Source: Roseovarius sp. S88
GTDB lineage: Bacteria; Pseudomonadota; Alphaproteobacteria; Rhodobacterales; Rhodobacteraceae
Direction: 5' to 3'
Length of the DNA stretch: 64,000 bases
NCBI RefSeq assembly: GCF_037023735.1
Contig: NZ_CP146069.1
Coordinates: forward strand, 2,025,501 to 2,089,500
In this document: one piece after another, positions 44,712-53,165 of the stretch
Layout of the letters: every line of letters starts with the position of its first letter
How positions within the stretch are numbered: position 1 is the stretch's first letter
Made by a program: the position numbers and the translations under genes
Notes under the pieces: generated by a model
What the model was told of the DNA's origin: nothing
The model's database searches: none
Seen by the model: only the letters and a program-made list of their open reading frames with translations

Positions 44712-45472
44712 TATGCCACCTCTGCCAGAATGTCGGCATAGCCGTTGTTTTCAACTTCAAGCGCAAGATCAGGCCCACCGGTTTTCACGATGCGCCCATC
44801 AGCCATGATATGCACGACATCGGGTTTGATGTGATCGAGCAGGCGCTGGTAGTGGGTGATCACGAGGAATCCCCGGCCCTGGTCGCGCAGCGCATTGACG
44901 CCCTGGGCCACCAGTTTCATCGCGTCCACATCAAGACCAGAGTCGGTTTCATCCAGAATGCACATCTTGGGTTCAAGAACTGCCATTTGGAGAATTTCAT
45001 TGCGCTTTTTCTCGCCCCCTGAGAACCCCACATTGACGGGGCGCTTGAGCATGTCGGCGTCAATTTTCAGCGTCTTGGCCTTCTCGCGCACCATTTTTAG
45101 GAAATCCGTGGCACTCATTTCCTCTTCACCGCGCGCCTTGCGCTGCGCGTTGAGCGCCGTGCGCAGGAAGGTCATGTTGCCCACGCCTGGGATTTCCACC
45201 GGATATTGGAATGCCAGGAAGAGGCCCGCCGCCGCGCGCTCTTCCGGTTCCATCTCCAGCACATCCGCACCTTCCAGCGTGGCGCCACCGCCGGTGACCT
45301 CATATCCGTCCTTGCCGGACAGAACATAGCTCAGCGTGGACTTGCCAGAACCGTTTGGCCCCATAATCGCGTGCACCTTGCCCGCCTCAACCGTCAGGTC
45401 GACCCCTTTCAGGATGGACTTTTCTTCTTCCTCAAGATCGACTTTCAAGCCTTTGATTTCCAGCATGGTCAT
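44711..45472 (-). CDS. sufC: Fe-S assembly ATPase SufC
   Basis: An ABC-type ATPase of the SufBCD complex, 253 residues. Walker A GPNGSGKST, the signature FSGGEKKRNEILQMA, Walker B CILDETDSGLD and VITHYQRLL are clear. The start may be ATG 45472 or 45466 (MLEIKGLKV). Confidence 0.97.
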   Translation of the reverse strand: MTMLEIKGLKVDLEEEEKSILKGVDLTVEAGKVHAIMGPNGSGKSTLSYVLSGKDGYEVTGGGATLEGADVLEMEPEERAAAGLFLAFQYPVEIPGVGNMTFLRTALNAQRKARGEEEMSATDFLKMVREKAKTLKIDADMLKRPVNVGFSGGEKKRNEILQMAVLEPKMCILDETDSGLDVDAMKLVAQGVNALRDQGRGFLVITHYQRLLDHIKPDVVHIMADGRIVKTGGPDLALEVENNGYADILAEVA

Positions 45473-45503
45473 GTCCTCATTTATGTTCGTTTTGACGCGC
45501 CGC

Positions 45504-46112
45504 TCAGGGCCGCGTCATCATTTCAATCAGATCGAGATAGTGCTCCGGCGCCAACGTCAGTGGGGCGACATCAAACTCTGCCATGCGTCCGGTCATTTTG
45601 GGCGTGCCGATAAAAGCCTCGACCCGGTGATACTGTTTGCGCCGTGCGTAATCGTCGATGAACAACGTCACGGGCTTTTTCGTGCGCAACGCCGTGGCCA
45701 TCGCACAGCCGGTGCGAAATCGGCCATCCACCAAAACCACATCAGGCTGCTCGAACTTTGGCGCGTCCCAAACGGCCAGAGGATAGCGCGCGTAGCTTTG
45801 ATATTTTGCCGGATCGGTGGGGTAGCCCCATTCCTTGGTTGGACCAATGTCAGTCCAGATGACGTCAACCGAGCTTCCCTTGGCCACGGGGTTTTCATCA
45901 AACCACTGGCGCATCATCTCGGCCCAGTCGCGATCACTTTCCACCGAGAAGATACGCTTGCCCGGCATCTCGGCCGCCATGACCGTCGAGCCGCCAGAGC
46001 CATATTCCAAGATCACATCCGCCTGCGCATATGCCGCGCAAAGGACAGCTGCCTCTGCTTCGGGCAGGGTTAGCTCTGGCCGGGTGATATGGGTTTGCGC
46101 CACGTCAGCCAT
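45504..46112 (-). CDS. Uncharacterised protein with methyltransferase-like fold, in the suf operon
   Basis: A 202-residue soluble protein. ILEYGSGGSTVMAAEMPGKRIFSVESD resembles the first motif of class I methyltransferases, and PDVVLVDGRFRTGCAMATAL the fourth, but the substrate is not evident. It lies 31 bases upstream of sufC, on the same strand, and starts soon after the preceding membrane gene. Its role in Fe-S assembly is unknown. Confidence 0.65.
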   Translation of the reverse strand: MADVAQTHITRPELTLPEAEAAVLCAAYAQADVILEYGSGGSTVMAAEMPGKRIFSVESDRDWAEMMRQWFDENPVAKGSSVDVIWTDIGPTKEWGYPTDPAKYQSYARYPLAVWDAPKFEQPDVVLVDGRFRTGCAMATALRTKKPVTLFIDDYARRKQYHRVEAFIGTPKMTGRMAEFDVAPLTLAPEHYLDLIEMMTRP

Positions 46113-46130
46113 GGCGCAAACCCAATCGGT

Positions 46131-46658
46131 TTATTCGATGAGAATGTATTCTCCACGGAAGAAGATGCTGCTCGGCTCTGAGCGGATCAACAGCGCTTCG
46201 ACCCAGTCCTCGCCATAAATCCAAACAAAGGGTTCCGGAAAAATCCAGATGAGGTTGTGCATGGTCGACACGGCCAGAAATACACCAATCATCCGTGTTG
46301 TCATGATCTTGGGGTCCGTGGATCTGATGGCCACGCCAATGGCAAAGGCGCAAATCGCTGCAACGCCGATATCCATCATGTAAAGCATCATGTCGTCCGC
46401 CCCCTCGGCAGAGCCGACGAGATGCGCCGTGGCGAACCGGGCCATAAAGACCGACAGGATGCCCAGAAGCATGGCCCAGACAAAGGACAGCGGATAGGCC
46501 AGCCGCCCTCTGAGCGTGTCTTCGGACACTACAAAATTGCGTGTCCGCTTTTCGGATTGCGGGACGATATTCTCGACTGGTCCGGGTGTCACGGGCTTTG
46601 GCGCCCCTCCGATCCGGGCCAGACGCGCCTGAAAGGCTTCCTGTTGCGAGTCGCTCAT
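46131..46658 (-). CDS. Small membrane protein in the suf operon
   Basis: A 175-residue protein with a hydrophilic, Pro-rich N-terminus of about 50 residues and three or four spans after it (YPLSFVWAMLLGILSVFMARF; MMLYMMDIGVAAICAFAIGVAI; IGVFLAVSTMHNLIWIF). I do not recognise the family. It lies between sufB and sufC and is probably cotranscribed. Confidence 0.65.
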   Translation of the reverse strand: MSDSQQEAFQARLARIGGAPKPVTPGPVENIVPQSEKRTRNFVVSEDTLRGRLAYPLSFVWAMLLGILSVFMARFATAHLVGSAEGADDMMLYMMDIGVAAICAFAIGVAIRSTDPKIMTTRMIGVFLAVSTMHNLIWIFPEPFVWIYGEDWVEALLIRSEPSSIFFRGEYILIE

Positions 46659-46763
46659 TTTTGCGCTCCCACTGCTTCGATAACGCGTTCGTTACCAAGC
46701 CGGTTGGGCACAAATATGGCACAAATTGAACGGGAATTTGCAGGTTTGGTGCGATGTGAAAGG

Positions 46764-47042
46764 TCATAGCGGCCCCTTCACGTCGTCGTCTGCGTCACCT
46801 TCAAATCCGTTGAGACGTGCCACCACATTCTTTGTGGCCACCGCAAAAGCCGAAGACAGCATCAAAAGGACGAACCAGATCCAGAAAGACGCCAGCGCCG
46901 CTGGATGCGCCATCGAGGCCAGAACAAATCCCATGATGAAGACAATCGGAAACACCAGTCCACCCTCACGCGTGCCGTCCTCGTCCGAGACAACGGGGCG
47001 CTTGATCTTGCGCTCTTGGGGGGCTTCGGGGGAGACGGTCAT
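46764..47042 (-). CDS. Short two-span membrane protein in the suf operon
   Basis: A 92-residue protein beginning TVSPEAPQERKIKRPVVSDEDG, then two spans (FPIVFIMGFVLASMA and ALASFWIWFVLLMLSSAFAVA), ending acidic (DADDDVKGPL). ATG 47042 is chosen as the start closest to the sufB stop at 47060. Its hydrophilic N-terminus resembles that of the 175-residue neighbour (KRP/VVSDE and RNFVVSEDT), so the two may be diverged relatives. Function unknown. Confidence 0.65.
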   Translation of the reverse strand: MTVSPEAPQERKIKRPVVSDEDGTREGGLVFPIVFIMGFVLASMAHPAALASFWIWFVLLMLSSAFAVATKNVVARLNGFEGDADDDVKGPL

Positions 47043-47059
47043 GCGCGTGCCCTGTGGGA

Positions 47060-48577
47060 TTACCCCACCGACCCTTCCAGTGAGATGGCCACCAATTGCT
47101 GCGCTTCCATGGCAAATTCCATCGGCAGCGCCTGAAGCACATCCTTGCAGAACCCGTTCACCACAAGCGCCACAGCCTCTTCTTCGTCCATACCGCGCTG
47201 GCGGCAATAGAACAGCTGATCGTCATCCACCTTGGATGTCGTCGCCTCATGCTCTACTCGCGAGGAATTGTTCTTCACCTCGATGTAAGGCACCGTATGC
47301 GCCCCGCATTTGTCGCCAATGAGCAGGCTATCACACTGTGTGTAGTTGCGGCTGTCCTTGGCCTTGGGATGCATGCTGACCAACCCGCGATAGGTGTTCT
47401 GTGCGTGCCCCGCGCTGATGCCCTTGGACACGATGCGGCTTTTGGTGTTCTTGCCCAGATGTACCATCTTCGTGCCAGTATCGGCCTGTTGATAGTTGTT
47501 GGTGATCGCGATGGAGTAGAACTCGCCCTGGCTGTCATTGCCGCGCAGGATGCAGGACGGGTATTTCCACGTCACGGCAGAGCCGGTTTCCACCTGCGTC
47601 CACATCACCTTGGACCTGTCGCCCCGGCAATCGGCGCGTTTGGTCACGAAGTTGTAAATACCACCCTTGCCGTTCTCGTCCCCAGGGAACCAGTTCTGGA
47701 CGGTAGAATATTTCACCTCTGCATCTTCTTCGATGACGATCTCAACAACAGCGGCGTGCAATTGCGACGTATCACGCTGCGGCGCGGTGCAGCCTTCGAG
47801 ATAGGACACGTAAGAGCCTTTGTCGGCGATGATCAAAGTGCGCTCGAACTGGCCGGTGTTTTCTGCGTTGATCCGGAAGTATGTCGACAATTCCATCGGA
47901 CAGCGCACACCGGGCGGCACGTAAACAAATGAGCCATCTGAAAAGACCGCCGAGTTCAACGTGGCATAGAAATTGTCTGAAACCGGTACAACCGAGCCGA
48001 GGTACTTCTTGACCAGTTCGGGATGCTCTTTGATCGCCTCGGAAATCGAGCAGAAAATCACGCCTGCCTTTTTCAGCTCAGCCTGAAATGTCGTGCCGAC
48101 AGAAACGCTATCAAACACCGCATCAACGGCGACTTTGCGCCCCTCGGCTGGCGCATCCTCTGCGCCTTCCACACCCGCCAGGATCATTTGTTCCTTAAGC
48201 GGGATGCCAAGTTTCTCGTAGGTCTCCAAAAGCTTGGGATCCACCTCATCGAGTGACTTCGGCTTTTCTTCCATACTTTTGGGGCGGGCATAGTAATACT
48301 GATCCTGAAAGTCGATTTCGGGATAGTCGACCATCGCCCAGTCGGGTTCTTCCAGCTTCAGCCAGCGTTCATAGGCCGCCATGCGCCATTCGGTCATCCA
48401 CTCCGGCTCGCCGTTCTTTTCAGAGATCAGCTTGACGATATCCGGGGTCAGGCCCTTGGGCGCATATTCCATCTCGATATCGGTGTTCCAGCCGTATTTA
48501 TACGTGCTGATGTCTTTCACCGCATCGACCGTCTCCTGGTCTACGCCGTCTTTGACCACATCATCCAGTGCCGCCAT
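47060..48577 (-). CDS. sufB: Fe-S assembly scaffold SufB
   Basis: The central scaffold on which Fe-S clusters are built, 505 residues. The [48 protein letters not shown] and [26 protein letters not shown] blocks, and the late [34 protein letters not shown] with the key Cys, are typical. It follows the desulfurase gene and precedes the small membrane genes. Confidence 0.97.
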   Translation of the reverse strand: MAALDDVVKDGVDQETVDAVKDISTYKYGWNTDIEMEYAPKGLTPDIVKLISEKNGEPEWMTEWRMAAYERWLKLEEPDWAMVDYPEIDFQDQYYYARPKSMEEKPKSLDEVDPKLLETYEKLGIPLKEQMILAGVEGAEDAPAEGRKVAVDAVFDSVSVGTTFQAELKKAGVIFCSISEAIKEHPELVKKYLGSVVPVSDNFYATLNSAVFSDGSFVYVPPGVRCPMELSTYFRINAENTGQFERTLIIADKGSYVSYLEGCTAPQRDTSQLHAAVVEIVIEEDAEVKYSTVQNWFPGDENGKGGIYNFVTKRADCRGDRSKVMWTQVETGSAVTWKYPSCILRGNDSQGEFYSIAITNNYQQADTGTKMVHLGKNTKSRIVSKGISAGHAQNTYRGLVSMHPKAKDSRNYTQCDSLLIGDKCGAHTVPYIEVKNNSSRVEHEATTSKVDDDQLFYCRQRGMDEEEAVALVVNGFCKDVLQALPMEFAMEAQQLVAISLEGSVG

Positions 48578-48611
48578 TGGGCTTCTCCTCTGTCATCTCC
48601 GCCACTCCGGC

Positions 48612-49691
48612 TCAGGCTGAGCGGGCGCGAAATTTCTCATATGCGCTGGTCCAAGCCGCCGCAAAGGCGCGGACCTCGTCTTCTGTCGTCTGGGGCCCCA
48701 AAGAGACCCGGATCGCACTTGCCGCTTCGACCTCGTCAAACCCCATCGCCGCCAACACCCGGCTGGACTTCACCTTGCCCGAGGAACAGGCCGAACCCGC
48801 CGAGATGGCAAATCCCGCCAGATCCATCGCCATCACCTGCGTCTCGCCCTTCCAGCCGGGCGTGATGAAACAGGACGTGTTGGGCAGCCGCTCCGCATCT
48901 TTCCCGACAAAAATAGTCTGTGATGAAGATTCCTCAATAGCCTTTTCTAGAATCTTTCTAAGTTTTTTTACTCGGTCCCAGACACCCGCTTCGAGATCGC
49001 GTTGGGCGGCTTCAGCGGCGGCGCCAAATCCGGCGATGCCAATGACGTTTTCGGTGCCGGACCGGCGGCCCATTTCCTGGCCGCCGCCGCGCGCGAGCGA
49101 GGTGATATCCACACCTTCACGTAGGATCAGCGCGCCCACACCTTTCGGTCCGCCCAGTTTATGCGCAGAACAAATGGCAAGATCCGCCCCGCTCCAGGAA
49201 AAGGCGAAAGGCATACGCCCGATGGCTTGCGTGACGTCCAGCAAAAGCCAATCAGCGCGCAACTGTCCGTACTCGTACTGGCCGTCGACTTTTTCTGCCA
49301 CTTGAGTAATCACGCCAGTTTCCGAATTCGCCAACCCCATGGCCAGGGTATGGCCCGGTCCCTGCGGGCACTCAGTCGCGTTCGACAGATCAAAATAAGA
49401 CCAAAGCGCATCATGTGCTGTGTCCTGTACCATGACATCGCACCCCTTGGGCCGAGCGGCCAAAATCCGTGCCGCCTCAGTTGCCCCGGACGTGAAAACA
49501 ACCTCTTGCGGCTTGCACCCCACCGCTGCCGCAACCTGCGACCGCGCTTTTTCCACCAATCCCTTCGCGGCCCGCCCCTCGGCATGCACGCTCGACGGAT
49601 TGCCCACCACATCCATCGCCGCGACCATCGCGTCGCGCGCCTCGGGCCGCAACGGAGCCGTGGCATTGTAATCCAGATAGACCCGGCTCAC
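48612..49691 (-). CDS. NifS/IscS-type cysteine desulfurase in the suf operon
   Basis: A PLP-dependent class V desulfurase of 359 residues. VYLDYNATAPLRPEARDAM, PLP Lys in CSAHKLGGPKGVG, and the Cys loop SAGSACSSGKVKSSRVLAAMG are clear. The IscR-NifS-SufB order means it probably supplies sulfur to SufB together with the second desulfurase SufS. Two desulfurases of different groups in one operon are usual for Rhodobacterales. Confidence 0.93.
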   Translation of the reverse strand: MSRVYLDYNATAPLRPEARDAMVAAMDVVGNPSSVHAEGRAAKGLVEKARSQVAAAVGCKPQEVVFTSGATEAARILAARPKGCDVMVQDTAHDALWSYFDLSNATECPQGPGHTLAMGLANSETGVITQVAEKVDGQYEYGQLRADWLLLDVTQAIGRMPFAFSWSGADLAICSAHKLGGPKGVGALILREGVDITSLARGGGQEMGRRSGTENVIGIAGFGAAAEAAQRDLEAGVWDRVKKLRKILEKAIEESSSQTIFVGKDAERLPNTSCFITPGWKGETQVMAMDLAGFAISAGSACSSGKVKSSRVLAAMGFDEVEAASAIRVSLGPQTTEDEVRAFAAAWTSAYEKFRARSA

Positions 49692-49737
49692 AGCCCAGCA
49701 TCTTTCTTGTCAAAAATACCCAAAAACGCGCCGTGCC

Positions 49738-50199
49738 TCATTCCTCGTCCACCACGGAAAAGAGCGATGGCACCGCCGGACAAGGCGCCAATGAGTTCTC
49801 CACCACATCACTGAGCCGCGTCTGGTGCAGAAACACATAGACATGCGCGCTCAACCCTTCCCACAGCCGGTTGGTCATGGATTGCGCGCGCGATCCACTC
49901 GCCGCACCCGAGGCCCCTGCCCCTTTGTGCAAAGCATCAATGGTTTCATCTACCGCCGCCAGAATGTCGACCACGCGAATTTCCGACGTGGACCGCGCCA
50001 GCTGATACCCGCCACCGGGCCCGCGCACGCTGGTCACAAGCTCGGCCCGGCGCAATTTCACAAAAAGCTGCTCCAGATAGGGCAAAGAGATGTCCTGACG
50101 CTTGGAGATATCCCCCAGCGTGACCAGCGTCTCGGGTCCCTGAAGGGCAATATCGGTCAGCGCGACCATGGCATATCGGCCCTTAGTGCTGAGTTTCAT
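49738..50199 (-). CDS. iscR: Rrf2-family regulator IscR with a single cysteine
   Basis: The operon regulator, 153 residues; N-terminal winged helix MKLSTKGRYAMVALTDIAL with DISLPYLEQLFVKLRRAELVTSVRGPGGGYQLAR. The region that holds three Cys in E. coli IscR here reads HKGAGASGAASGSRAQSMTN (residues 91-110) and has none; the only Cys is residue 140 near the end. Single-Cys IscR is known for Rhodobacteraceae and still controls Fe-S and iron genes. ATG 50199 is preferred over longer starts. It is the first gene of the long suf operon. Confidence 0.93.
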   Translation of the reverse strand: MKLSTKGRYAMVALTDIALQGPETLVTLGDISKRQDISLPYLEQLFVKLRRAELVTSVRGPGGGYQLARSTSEIRVVDILAAVDETIDALHKGAGASGAASGSRAQSMTNRLWEGLSAHVYVFLHQTRLSDVVENSLAPCPAVPSLFSVVDEE

Positions 50200-50283
50200 G
50201 TCTCTTCCCCCGGCGAATTGATTGACCTTAACTGTGACAGGCCTTATCTGGCTTTTTGCTGCAATCAATGCTTGTGGCCATAG

Positions 50284-50300
50284 TTTAGAATGAATCTAAA
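50284..50300. promoter_or_regulatory. Irr-box-like inverted repeat upstream of iscR
   Basis: TTTAGAATGAATCTAAA has 6-bp perfect arms and matches the Irr (ICE) consensus TTTAGAA-N3-TTCTAAA with one mismatch. It lies 85-101 bases before the iscR start and about 60 before the divergent hydrolase gene. It suggests that iron status, through Irr, acts on the suf operon as in other alphaproteobacteria. Confidence 0.65.
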
Positions 50301-50359
50301 GTGCTAGGCTGCGAACGTCAAGAAATTGCCCGGCACCAACGCGTAAAAAGGGGACATGA

Positions 50360-51013
50360 ATGCCCGAGGTCATTTTTCCTGGCCCCGAAGGTCGACTGGA
50401 AGGCCGCTACCACCCGCAAAAAGAGCGCGACGCGCCGATTGCCATCATCCTGCATCCGCATCCGCAGTTTGGCGGAACGATGAACAACAAGGTGGTCTAT
50501 AACCTGCACTACGCCTTTCACAACATGGGCTTCACCGTTCTGCGGTTCAATTTCCGTGGCGTGGGGCGTAGCCAGGGCGAGTATGATCAGGGTGTGGGTG
50601 AGCTTTCTGATGCCGCCTCAGCGCTCGACTACCTGCAATCGATGAACAACAATTCCAAACATTGCTGGGTCGCAGGTTTCAGCTTTGGCGCCTGGATCGG
50701 CATGCAGCTTTTGATGCGCAGGCCCGAGATCACCGGTTTCGTCTCGGTATCCCCACCGGCCAATATGTATGACTTTTCCTTCCTGGCCCCCTGCCCGTCT
50801 TCGGGTCTCATCCTGAACGGCACCAATGACCGGGTTGCCCCGCCTGCGGACACCCATGCGCTCGTGAGCAAATTGCACGAACAGCAGGGCATCACCATCA
50901 CCCATACTGAAATCGACGGCTCAGGCCACTTCTTTGAAGAGCCGCATATGGACACGATGCTCGACACGGTGACGACCTATGTCAAACGCCGCCTGACCGA
51001 GACCACGAGGTAA
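50360..51013 (+). CDS. Alpha/beta hydrolase
   Basis: A 217-residue alpha/beta hydrolase of the dienelactone/OsmC-linked type: oxyanion region HPHPQFGGTMNNKVV, then LRFNFRGVGRSQGEYDQG, the nucleophile elbow AGFSFGAWIG (Ser), the Asp in GTNDRVAPP, and His in GSGHFFEEPH. AAGGGG precedes the ATG. Divergent from iscR and joined by three bases to the next gene. The substrate is unknown. Confidence 0.85.
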   Translation: MPEVIFPGPEGRLEGRYHPQKERDAPIAIILHPHPQFGGTMNNKVVYNLHYAFHNMGFTVLRFNFRGVGRSQGEYDQGVGELSDAASALDYLQSMNNNSKHCWVAGFSFGAWIGMQLLMRRPEITGFVSVSPPANMYDFSFLAPCPSSGLILNGTNDRVAPPADTHALVSKLHEQQGITITHTEIDGSGHFFEEPHMDTMLDTVTTYVKRRLTETTR

Positions 51014-51016
51014 GCC

Positions 51017-51295
51017 ATGGGCACGACCGAAGATCTGGCGGATGATCTGGCGCTTAAGGTCATCAAATATGTCGACACCTCAGGCGATGATGGCGTGATC
51101 ACCGACATTGTAAATGTTCTGGGGGCCACGTCACAATCGGCTGAAGAGGCCTTCCTAACCGCTCTGCGCGTCCGCCGCGCGAACCAGAAAGCCCGAGAGC
51201 TATTGGTACAGCGGGTAAAGAAGTATCAGGCCAAACAGGCCGCAAATGCTCCGGCGAAGACCGAAGTAGCGGAAGATAAGAAAGACACAGGCTAG
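51017..51295 (+). CDS. Conserved hypothetical protein, 92 residues
   Basis: A small, soluble, mainly helical protein beginning GTTEDLADDLALKVIKYVDTSGDDGVI, with a Lys/Ala-rich tail. Its start lies three bases after the hydrolase stop, with GAGG upstream, so it is cotranscribed. I do not recognise the family. Confidence 0.7.
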   Translation: MGTTEDLADDLALKVIKYVDTSGDDGVITDIVNVLGATSQSAEEAFLTALRVRRANQKARELLVQRVKKYQAKQAANAPAKTEVAEDKKDTG

Positions 51296-51378
51296 GCCGG
51301 CATCAGCGCACAAAGTATCGTTTTTCAGAAACAGATGACTGCTGTGCGGACAAAGCGGACGTTTAGATCAGAACCAGA

Positions 51379-51858
51379 CTATCCAAAGATCGCGGTTAGA
51401 CGTCGATATGCCTCTTCCGGCCAAACGTCCTTGAACTCATAAAAGTTCTCAAAGATCGGGATGTCCTTATTAAGCGGAACCCACGCCTGCTTGCTGGCTG
51501 TAAATATCTGAGCGTTTGGCGAACAGAGGTCTGGATTGTCAAGCGTTCCCACGCGGACGTATGTGAGCTTTCCTAGTCTAACGAGATAGCTGCTAAAGAC
51601 AGCTGTGCCGCAGACCCCGCATCGAGTGATGATTTGGCCCTTGCCGCTGGGAGTGGCAAGCCTGTGTTCTGTCGTTTCGCCTCTACAGGAAACGCGATCT
51701 GCTTCAATGATCGCGTTAAGCACATATGCAGAACCCGTTTGTTTCTGACACTCTTCGCAATGACAACAATGCACAAACATCGGAGCCGATGACATCCGAT
51801 ACGTCACTTGCCCACATCCACATGCGCCGGTGAAGCCTTCTGTTTCTTTGGATGTCAT
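51379..51858 (-). CDS. GFA-family (CENP-V/GFA domain) protein
   Basis: A 159-residue zinc protein of the glutathione-dependent formaldehyde-activating enzyme fold. The zinc cysteines appear as GACGCGQVTY, HCCHCEECQKQTGSAY and ITRCGVCGTAVF. Many of these proteins have no proven activity on formaldehyde. It lies three bases after the ABM gene on the same strand. Base composition is more A/T than the flanking genes. Confidence 0.85.
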   Translation of the reverse strand: MTSKETEGFTGACGCGQVTYRMSSAPMFVHCCHCEECQKQTGSAYVLNAIIEADRVSCRGETTEHRLATPSGKGQIITRCGVCGTAVFSSYLVRLGKLTYVRVGTLDNPDLCSPNAQIFTASKQAWVPLNKDIPIFENFYEFKDVWPEEAYRRLTAIFG

Positions 51859-51861
51859 CGC

Positions 51862-52155
51862 TCAAGCCACCAAATCATAGTGTTTGATCGCCCGAGCTTC
51901 GACAAGCTCAGCCTCAGCGGGATCGATGTGTGGCGATTGGTAGTCCTGACCGACAAATGCCTTGAGCGATGCAAGGTCGCGCCAGATCATCACAAAACAG
52001 AACTCTCTCGGACTATCCGCGCGAGGTGCCCCGGGCAGAACTTGGACGATACCGTCCATTCCCTTCATCAAAGGGATGGCTGTATTGTGAAAAAAATCGC
52101 CGAACTCCTTCTCTTTACCTTCTCGCACAAGTACCTGAAAAATGCGCATGATCAT
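51862..52155 (-). CDS. ABM-fold (antibiotic biosynthesis monooxygenase-like) protein
   Basis: A 97-residue ferredoxin-like barrel (MRIFQVLVREGKEKEFGDFFHNT) of the ABM/EthD-like group, often heme- or quinone-related or of unknown role. ATG 52155 follows GGGGGA by six bases. It is cotranscribed with the GFA gene. Function is unknown. Confidence 0.7.
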   Translation of the reverse strand: MIMRIFQVLVREGKEKEFGDFFHNTAIPLMKGMDGIVQVLPGAPRADSPREFCFVMIWRDLASLKAFVGQDYQSPHIDPAEAELVEARAIKHYDLVA

Positions 52156-52306
52156 GCTGTGTCCCCCTATGAATGGGTAACGCCTGCATGAGTGCCTCAA
52201 TCCCTTCCTTAGCACAACGACGAACGAATGTCGCGCTTGGGCTCGAAGATGACTTTAGCAGCTAGGCAGACTTTTGTGTCGCCAAGTAGCCGTTATGGTG
52301 CATACT

Positions 52307-53086
52307 TCAAACCGCTTTTCGAGCCGTCACAACGAAGTGAGTTAGCGAGAAGAAGAAGCGCCCACTGTCTGCTAGTAAGCGTTGCTCTTCCGCCCAATTC
52401 TTGACTTCCTCCGCCGGAACAAGATTCTTAGCCTCGGCAAATCCGCCCATCAAAATGATCATCATATTCGCCAACCCGTCGGGTTTCAGTTGCGTATCAC
52501 AAATTGTGATTGGCGTGACACTTTCCACCAAGAACCCGGTCTCCCTCAGCAATGGGGGCAAAAGGGCCGGAACGCGGCGTTCAGCGAAATGATGGTCCCA
52601 GGCCTTAACCATTCGATCCATTCTATCCGGTGCGTCGCTGTGCCAAACTAGGCTGTCGAAGTGAATATCGCCGATGACGAGTACACCGCCGGGTTTGAGA
52701 ACGCGATGAATTTCAGACAAAGCCGATGGGATATCATCCAAGTACTCAAAGACCTGAACCGAAACGGCTTTGTCTATCGTGCTGGACGAAATCGGAAGAC
52801 TGTCCGCTGAACCAGCAGCAAACTCAACACAGCTTTGGCCTTGGCACCGTTCTTGAGCCGACCATCGCATGTCTTCGCTTGGGTCCACGCCAACAATACG
52901 ACCGCTATCCCCCACGGCTCGTGCAAGCTCCAGGGTCAAAAGCCCATTTCCGCAGCCAACGTCAACGATCGTTTCACCTGGACCAGGCCTTAGGGCATTA
53001 AAGCTTTCCTGACGCCGTCTAGTGACATCAGCGCCTTGGTACACGCTATCCAGAAGCCGGGTGGTTTCTGCATCGAATTCAAGCAT
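52307..53086 (-). CDS. Class I SAM-dependent methyltransferase
   Basis: A 259-residue methyltransferase of the UbiE/type-11 style. The SAM motif TIVDVGCGNGLLTLELARAVG, then GVDPSEDMRW, and the SVQVFEYLDDIPSALSEIHRVLKPGGVLVIGD region are clear. It has no partner gene that identifies the substrate. Like its two neighbours it has more A/T-rich codons than the flanking housekeeping genes, which suggests acquisition. Confidence 0.82.
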   Translation of the reverse strand: MLEFDAETTRLLDSVYQGADVTRRRQESFNALRPGPGETIVDVGCGNGLLTLELARAVGDSGRIVGVDPSEDMRWSAQERCQGQSCVEFAAGSADSLPISSSTIDKAVSVQVFEYLDDIPSALSEIHRVLKPGGVLVIGDIHFDSLVWHSDAPDRMDRMVKAWDHHFAERRVPALLPPLLRETGFLVESVTPITICDTQLKPDGLANMMIILMGGFAEAKNLVPAEEVKNWAEEQRLLADSGRFFFSLTHFVVTARKAV

Positions 53087-53165
53087 GAAGTGTTCTCTGT
53101 CGCTTTGATCAATGCAAAGGCATTATCACATCGGGGTATAAAAGTCTGCTATGGGCTCCAACCGG

